Of a stretch of 64,000 nt of DNA, positions 59,405-64,000 are shown piece by piece. This DNA comes from CAZDIO01 sp964505555. GTDB lineage: Bacteria; Bdellovibrionota_C; UBA2361; SZUA-149; CAZDIO01. The DNA is taken from contig CAZDIO010000102.1 in assembly GCA_964505555.1 (NCBI GenBank), positions 17,021 to 81,020 of the forward strand, given 5' to 3'. A model generated the notes under the pieces. The model had not been told where the DNA came from. It did not search any database and worked only from the letters and a program-made list of their open reading frames with translations. Numbering within the stretch: the stretch's first letter is position 1; each line of letters opens with the position of its first letter. Made by a program: the position numbers and the translations under genes.

Positions 59405-59793
59405 TTAGGGTTCTGGAAGAAAGATTATAAAACCACAGAGACACAGAGTCGCAGAGAAGATCAACAAAATCCTTTTCTCCGTATTCTATCTCTGTGTCTC
59501 TGTGTCTCTGCGTCTCTGTGGTTTTATTAAAAATCTTTAATTTATGGCTGTAAAAGCGAGAGGACTTCTATATCTAAATTGTTTACACACTAATCAAGTC
59601 GACAATCCTTCTGCAATTGTCTATCCAAAAACCGTATTTCGACACTATTTCTTATCGTCATGCATCAAAAAAGAATGATCAAAAGCCATAGTTTTGCCTG
59701 AATTTTTAGGGAGTTGTGAGTTGTTTTGTAGGTGACTGTAATCCGGGCGATCCAGAAGGGCGATAATAATTTTTCAGAAACGGAAATTCCACC
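59405..59793. other. Gene-free stretch with a family C repeat
   Basis: The 389-bp gap holds the family C copy at 59420-59538 and about 250 bp before the next gene with no clear ORF or promoter. Confidence 0.6.
59420..59538. repeat. Family C palindromic repeat
   Basis: AACCACAGAGACACAGAG on the left is mirrored by CTCTGTGTCTCTG and CTCTGTGGTT on the right. The outer AAAGATT / AATCTTT arms are also present. It corresponds to the copy at 25529-25669. Confidence 0.88.
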
Positions 59794-60816
59794 ATGACAA
59801 AAGACCAAGTGTTGGTAGTTGTGCCTAATTACAACGGTGGAAAAATCGTATTGGAATGTATCCAATCAATTTTAAAACAAACCTACCCACACATTGAACT
59901 GGTTGTTGTTGATAATGCCTCCACAGATGGCTCTCGTGCTGAAATAGAAAAAACATTTCCACAACTCCGAATCATCGATTCCGGATACAACGCGGGATGG
60001 GGTATCGCCTGTAACATCGGAATGAAGGCAAGTGAAAGCGAATACATCGTTCTTGTAAATAATGACGCTGTTTTAGATCCTCACTGCGTAGAGGAGATGG
60101 TCAAAGTTGTTACTTCAGACAAACGTTGTGGTTCGGTAGCAAGCCGTATTTTGTTGATGGATAAACCAGATACCATCGAAGTATGTGGCTTGGTAATTTA
60201 TCGAGACGGTTTTTCCTGCGGACGGGGTCGGCTTGAGAGCGCAAACCGTTACTTAGAAGCTGAAGAGGTATTTTGTGCCAACGACTGTTGTTGTCTCTAC
60301 CGTCGTGAGATGATTAACGACATTGGAGATTACGATCCAGATTTTTTCATCTACTGTGATGAAACAGATATCGGATGGAGGCACCAACTTGCAGGTTGGA
60401 AATGTCTCTACACGCCAAAAGCGGTAGCCTACCACGCCCACTCTCGTGCTGCGGGAAGTTACTCATCGTTTAAAGCCTATCACGTTGAGAGAAATCGACT
60501 CTTTATTTGCTTTAAGTGCTTTCCCCTTGATTGCTTACTCTTAAGCTTTGTCTTTTCAGGGTGTCGATACGTATTTCAGATTTACCTCTCACTTATTTCC
60601 AAGCGCGGTGCATTAGCACAATTTTGTAAAAGCCACGGACTTCTTGAAGGCGCTCAGATTTTATTTCGCGCACACCGTGATGCATTTCAAAAACTTCCCG
60701 TGATGTGGGCTCGACGAGGAAGCATTCGCCGATCGATGCGGATAAATCGCAAACAGTTCTGGGAATTATTTAAACGATATGGAATCTCTCTTCGCGCTGC
60801 AGGCGCCTATGAGTAA
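59794..60816 (+). CDS. GT2 glycosyltransferase
   Basis: The 340-residue protein has VLVVVPNYNGGKIVLECIQSIL, VVVDNASTDGSRAEIE, GYNAGWGIACNIGMKA and YIVLVNNDAVLDPHCVEEM, which contain the metal-binding and donor residues. DPDFFIYCDETDIGWRHQLAGW is the typical C-terminal acidic motif. It belongs to the rhamnosyltransferase-like GT2 branch. The C-terminal 90 residues include one hydrophobic stretch (CLLLSFVFSGCRYVFQIYL). It starts a cluster with an aminotransferase (6 bp gap), an HPr-kinase-like protein and another GT2. Confidence 0.9.
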   Translation: MTKDQVLVVVPNYNGGKIVLECIQSILKQTYPHIELVVVDNASTDGSRAEIEKTFPQLRIIDSGYNAGWGIACNIGMKASESEYIVLVNNDAVLDPHCVEEMVKVVTSDKRCGSVASRILLMDKPDTIEVCGLVIYRDGFSCGRGRLESANRYLEAEEVFCANDCCCLYRREMINDIGDYDPDFFIYCDETDIGWRHQLAGWKCLYTPKAVAYHAHSRAAGSYSSFKAYHVERNRLFICFKCFPLDCLLLSFVFSGCRYVFQIYLSLISKRGALAQFCKSHGLLEGAQILFRAHRDAFQKLPVMWARRGSIRRSMRINRKQFWELFKRYGISLRAAGAYE

Positions 60817-60822
60817 CAAACT

Positions 60823-61971
60823 ATGAGTGAATTAAAACCGATGATTCAGGTGTTCTCAAACAGCCTCGGAGAAGAGGAGGTACAGGCAATTCAAAAAGTG
60901 TTTGCCTCCCGTTGGTTGGGAAAGGGAAAACATTGTGAAGAATTAGAAAAAGAGCTTGCTACCTATTTTCAGGTACCACAAATTTTGCTTTTTAATTGTT
61001 GTACCAGTGCTATCTATGCCGCGCTTCGAGCATTAAAGGTGGGCAAAGGCGATGAGGTGATCGTTTCTACCGTTAATTTTGTTGCTTGTGCAAATGCGGT
61101 TATCGATTTTGGTGCAAAGCCAGTATTTGCTGATGTTGATCCAGCGACTTTTAATATTCTTCCTGAAGAGATTGACCGTTTAAAAACGCCGAAAACAAAA
61201 GGAGTGATTATCCTTCACTACGGTGGGCACCCATGTGATTTTGATGCGTTACGAGAAGTTGCTGGAGAGAAGCTTTTTATCTTTGAAGATAGCGCAAACT
61301 CAGTCGCTTCAACCTACAAAGGTCGACATTGTGGAACGCTTGGAGATGCTGGAGCGTGTAGTTTTGATGCGATGAAGATCCTCGTAATGGGAGATGGGGG
61401 AGCCTTGTATGTTCGTGATCCAGAGGTGTTTCAAAAGGCGTTTAGTTACCGAGATCTTGGTTATCGCTCCTCTCAGACATCGGGGGTAAAGGCACAACAG
61501 ATGGGACAAGATCGTTGGTGGGAGTATGACCTTGATGTAACATCAGGTCGATTCATATCAAATGATATTTTGGCATCCATCGGAAGAATTCAACTTAAAA
61601 AATTACCGGAGTTTATTAAAAGACGAGAGGTAATTTGGAATTACTATCAACAAGAACTTGCTTCCGTAAATGGCATTCTGACGCCGCCAAGTCCTTTACC
61701 AGGATGTACCAGCTCGTATTATTTCTTTTGGTTAAAAATTGCCGGCAAACGAGATGAGCTGGCAAAGTTTCTTAAAGAAAAGGGGATCTATTGCACCTTT
61801 CGGTACTACCCGCTGCATATGGTAAAGCATTACCAAAATAACTCCCGGTTACCCAATGCTGAACAGATTCAGCGAGATGCACTCAACATTCCGGTTCATC
61901 AGAATCTTAGCGATGGAGAGGTGGACTATATCGTTTCTTCGATTAAGGAGTTTAGTCGGACTTCTTGTTAA
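60823..61971 (+). CDS. DegT/DnrJ/EryC1/StrS family sugar aminotransferase
   Basis: This 382-residue PLP enzyme has FNCCTSAIYAALRALKVGKGDEVIVST near residue 58, HYGGHPCDFDAL, the IFEDSANSVAS motif and the PLP lysine in SFDAMKILVMGDGG (Lys185). In the related enzymes of the left cluster the lysine is followed by NLGAMGD-type sequences; here it is ILVMGD, so this enzyme is a distinct subfamily. It should transaminate a keto-sugar nucleotide. It is the third of this family in the window, not counting the fragment at the left edge. Confidence 0.9.
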   Translation: MSELKPMIQVFSNSLGEEEVQAIQKVFASRWLGKGKHCEELEKELATYFQVPQILLFNCCTSAIYAALRALKVGKGDEVIVSTVNFVACANAVIDFGAKPVFADVDPATFNILPEEIDRLKTPKTKGVIILHYGGHPCDFDALREVAGEKLFIFEDSANSVASTYKGRHCGTLGDAGACSFDAMKILVMGDGGALYVRDPEVFQKAFSYRDLGYRSSQTSGVKAQQMGQDRWWEYDLDVTSGRFISNDILASIGRIQLKKLPEFIKRREVIWNYYQQELASVNGILTPPSPLPGCTSSYYFFWLKIAGKRDELAKFLKEKGIYCTFRYYPLHMVKHYQNNSRLPNAEQIQRDALNIPVHQNLSDGEVDYIVSSIKEFSRTSC

Positions 61972-62003
61972 CCCGTACAAATATGTGCTCGTAAGGTTTT
62001 TTT

Positions 62004-62972
62004 GTGGAAACCGTAAACCTCAATATTCATAACCTCCTTCAACTTGAGATCCACACGCCCTCTTTAGGAAAGCAACTAACAAGGTTAAAGAGCAACTTTG
62101 GAACGGACAAGAATTCCAAACCGAGTGTGTTAACGATCCTTAAGAAACCTCTTCTTTGTAAGGGATTAAAGCCGTTCTCTACTGGCTCCTATAGAGGGAT
62201 ACGATGGGAGTTATACAAAGAAGGAAGTAATGATGCGGAGCAATTTTATTTCTACACCCCTGCTTTTTTGGATTTCTTACTCATGAGGGTAGTGCTTCTT
62301 CCACTGTTGAAAGGAAAAATAATCCAAAAAGGTGGTGGAATGCTCATTGGCTCTGCGTTTTGTTATTCCGGCTCAGTGTTTTTCTGTGTTGGAGAACCTC
62401 GCAGTGGAAAAACCGAACTCCTCCTTGAAGCCTTAGCAAACGGGGGGAGTGTGCTCGGGGATGATGAACTGTTGGTATTTCCTGACGGAAAAATCACTTC
62501 TGCTTTTGGTGAATTACAGATTCGGCTTTCAAGTGCAAAAAATTCAGCGATCTCAAAACACCTAAGCCCCATTGATAAATCTCAAATCTGGCTTTATGAA
62601 GTACTCTCTCAGGTAAGTTTCAAAAAAATCAATCTTGCTCTGACATATCCACTACAGACCTTTTCTCTTCCTACAGTAAAAACATTTCCAGCCGATCTCC
62701 CAAAGACCGTTATTCTTCTTGGTCAATCAGAAACCCCTCAAGAGGGCAGCGTGCTTGAACTCATTTCATTTGTTGAAAATTATGAAAGAAAATATCAAGC
62801 CGCTTTTGGATCTGCATTTATTACGCCGCAAGAAGTAAAAGCGATGGGCACGAATCTTCGCTCTCTTTTTGTTGATACACGGGTCATCTCTGCCCCCGCA
62901 CATTCTTCACTTGGGAAACTTTCACAGCTCCTTCAAACAAAACACAAGCTGCAAGCGTGTCAAGAGATATAG
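62004..62972 (+). CDS. HPr-kinase-like P-loop protein
   Basis: The 322-residue protein has a Walker A motif in FFCVGEPRSGKTELLLEAL (residues 130-137) and a GDDELLVFPDG segment at 151-162. This matches the HprK/P-type kinase fold rather than ABC or AAA proteins. The N-terminal 100 residues are divergent, and no HPr-binding C-terminal helix was recognised. Such HprK-like proteins occur in glycan and peptide-modification clusters and may phosphorylate a small molecule or a protein serine. The start is GTG 62004. It lies between an aminotransferase and a GT2, so it probably acts on a sugar or its carrier. Confidence 0.7.
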   Translation: METVNLNIHNLLQLEIHTPSLGKQLTRLKSNFGTDKNSKPSVLTILKKPLLCKGLKPFSTGSYRGIRWELYKEGSNDAEQFYFYTPAFLDFLLMRVVLLPLLKGKIIQKGGGMLIGSAFCYSGSVFFCVGEPRSGKTELLLEALANGGSVLGDDELLVFPDGKITSAFGELQIRLSSAKNSAISKHLSPIDKSQIWLYEVLSQVSFKKINLALTYPLQTFSLPTVKTFPADLPKTVILLGQSETPQEGSVLELISFVENYERKYQAAFGSAFITPQEVKAMGTNLRSLFVDTRVISAPAHSSLGKLSQLLQTKHKLQACQEI

Positions 62973-62976
62973 AACG

Positions 62977-63957
62977 ATGACCACCAATAAAAAAATCGCC
63001 GTGGTCATTCCGTGCTACCGAGTAAAGAGCACAATAAACAACGTGCTTGCAAAAATTGGCGATGAAGTTTCAAAAATCTTTGTTGTTGATGACTGTTGTC
63101 CAGAAAAAACAGGAAGATTTGTTACCGAGACCTGCCGAGATCCCCGGGTAAGTGTCCTCACTCATGAGCGCAATCAGGGAGTCGGTGGGGCGATGATTAC
63201 CGGCTACCAAAAGGCAATTAGTGAAGGAATGGATATTGTGGTGAAGGTAGATGGGGATGGTCAGATCGATCCTGCGCTCATTCCAAACATTATTGAGCCG
63301 TTACTTAGTGGCCGAGCAGACTATGTAAAGGGGAACCGTTTCTTTTTTCTTGAAGGTTTAAATCAGATGCCTCGCATCCGTCTTTTTGGGAGCTCGATTC
63401 TTTCGTTTATCAACAAAGCGGTCAGTGGCTATTGGCATTTAATGGATCCGGTAAACGGATTTACGGCTATTGATGGAGAGGTTCTTAAACAACTTCCCCT
63501 GGAGAGGATTGAGCGTGGATACTTCTTTGAAAGTGATATGTTATTTCGACTCTATACCGTTCGCGCGGTGGTGCTTGAGATACCGATGAAAGCTACGTAT
63601 GGAGATGAAAAAAGTAATCTCAATCCTTTCCTCTGTGCGCTCAAGTTTCCATACAAGTATCTCATTCGGTTACTAAAGCGAATTTTCTACTGTTATTTTT
63701 TAAGAGATTTTAATATCTGTTCATTAGAACTTATCATGGGGACAGCACTCTTTAGCTTTGGTTTCGTCTGGGGATTAACGACATGGTATCACAGTAGCTT
63801 TGCTTCAATTCTCACTCCCACTGGAACAATTATGCTCTCGGTTATTCCGCTCTTGTTGGGATTTCAACTTCTTCTAGCAGCACTAAGCTATGACGTACAA
63901 AACATCCCAAAAGTCCCAATGCAATCCCTCCTCCGCCCGCGAAAGAGCATAAATTAA
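62977..63957 (+). CDS. GT2 glycosyltransferase with C-terminal membrane helices
   Basis: The 326 residues from ATG 62977 start with MTTNKKIAVVIPCYRVKSTIN, followed by FVVDDCCPEKTG and NQGVGGAMITGY. VVKVDGDGQIDPALIPNIIEP and PVNGFTAIDGEVL continue the DPM1-like GT2 pattern. Two C-terminal membrane helices (LIMGTALFSFGFVWGLTTWY and IMLSVIPLLLGFQLLLAAL) anchor it. An upstream ATG would extend it into the HprK-like gene by 36 residues without support. It likely makes a polyprenyl-phosphate sugar for the nearby GT-C enzyme. Confidence 0.88.
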   Translation: MTTNKKIAVVIPCYRVKSTINNVLAKIGDEVSKIFVVDDCCPEKTGRFVTETCRDPRVSVLTHERNQGVGGAMITGYQKAISEGMDIVVKVDGDGQIDPALIPNIIEPLLSGRADYVKGNRFFFLEGLNQMPRIRLFGSSILSFINKAVSGYWHLMDPVNGFTAIDGEVLKQLPLERIERGYFFESDMLFRLYTVRAVVLEIPMKATYGDEKSNLNPFLCALKFPYKYLIRLLKRIFYCYFLRDFNICSLELIMGTALFSFGFVWGLTTWYHSSFASILTPTGTIMLSVIPLLLGFQLLLAALSYDVQNIPKVPMQSLLRPRKSIN

Positions 63958-63986
63958 GGCTTAAAGTCTCTAACAAAATGAAAACG

Positions 63987-64000
63987 CCTGTCGTTGCGAG
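63987..64000. repeat. Start of a family B repeat, cut by the window edge
   Basis: CCTGTCGTTGCGAG at the very end equals the start of the family B copy at 52468, and the preceding AATGAAAAC is shared too. Confidence 0.7.

Overview
The window reads as chromosomal DNA of a Gram-negative, probably flagellated bacterium of moderate to low GC. It carries lipoproteins with lipoboxes, an inner-membrane type III secretion (T3SS) operon, a flagellin, Wzx/Wzy-type surface polysaccharide genes, and housekeeping genes (icd, hemB, hemD, ispA, pgl, serA). The mixture of a T3SS operon, a Flp-like prepilin and many palindromic intergenic repeats would fit a deltaproteobacterial-type lineage. No rRNA, tRNA or other strong taxonomic marker was seen, so the lineage is only a suggestion.

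Layout. (1) 1-23.2 kb is a large surface-polysaccharide region. It holds an aminotransferase fragment, a split transketolase, an initiating sugar-phosphate transferase, a GT4, a Wzy-like polymerase, GT-C enzymes, a Gfo/Idh dehydrogenase, an SDR epimerase, a flippase-like protein, GT2 enzymes, a Wzx flippase, two DegT-type aminotransferases and a hexapeptide acetyltransferase. It ends with a tight five-gene minus-strand operon (DPGTGS protein, NoeA-like methyltransferase, Thr-type sulfatase-fold enzyme, an unknown, a GT-C-like membrane protein). (2) 23.2-31.7 kb is mixed: a lipoprotein, a UbiD-family decarboxylase, a short Flp-type prepilin gene, flagellin beside a muramidase, an OsmC-type peroxidase, a nucleotidyltransferase/ribbon-helix-helix pair with a palindromic promoter, and a small cysteine-rich secreted protein. 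(3) 31.7-39.9 kb holds icd, a plasmid-type replication initiator, an approximately 0.9 kb AT-rich gene-free region, parA-parB with two matching near-palindromes that may be parS sites, then ispA-hemD-hemB. (4) 40.3-42.4 kb holds a glycine-zipper protein and a damaged higB next to an intact higA, the pair flanked by two palindromic repeats.

(5) 42.8-49.5 kb is one gene string: a sigma factor, sctJ, a small unknown, a split sctQ, two small helical proteins that could be inner-rod and needle subunits, sctV and a TPR lipoprotein. The ATPase, sctRSTU, secretin and sctD genes are not in the window. (6) 49.6-64 kb holds further glycosyltransferases, a PIG-V-like enzyme, a CPBP protease, pgl-serA, a GGCT-like protein followed by a possible structured RNA, a response regulator, and a second polysaccharide cluster (GT-C, GT2, DegT aminotransferase, HPr-kinase-like protein, GT2) that continues past the right edge.

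Three families of palindromic repeats sit between genes. Family A (arms of about 30 bp beginning TTGAACACAGAG) has six copies between 29 and 51 kb. Family B (arms with CGTTGCGAG / CTCGCAACGACAGG) has two full copies plus fragments. Family C (arms with ACCACAGAGACACAGAG) has two good copies and one decayed copy.
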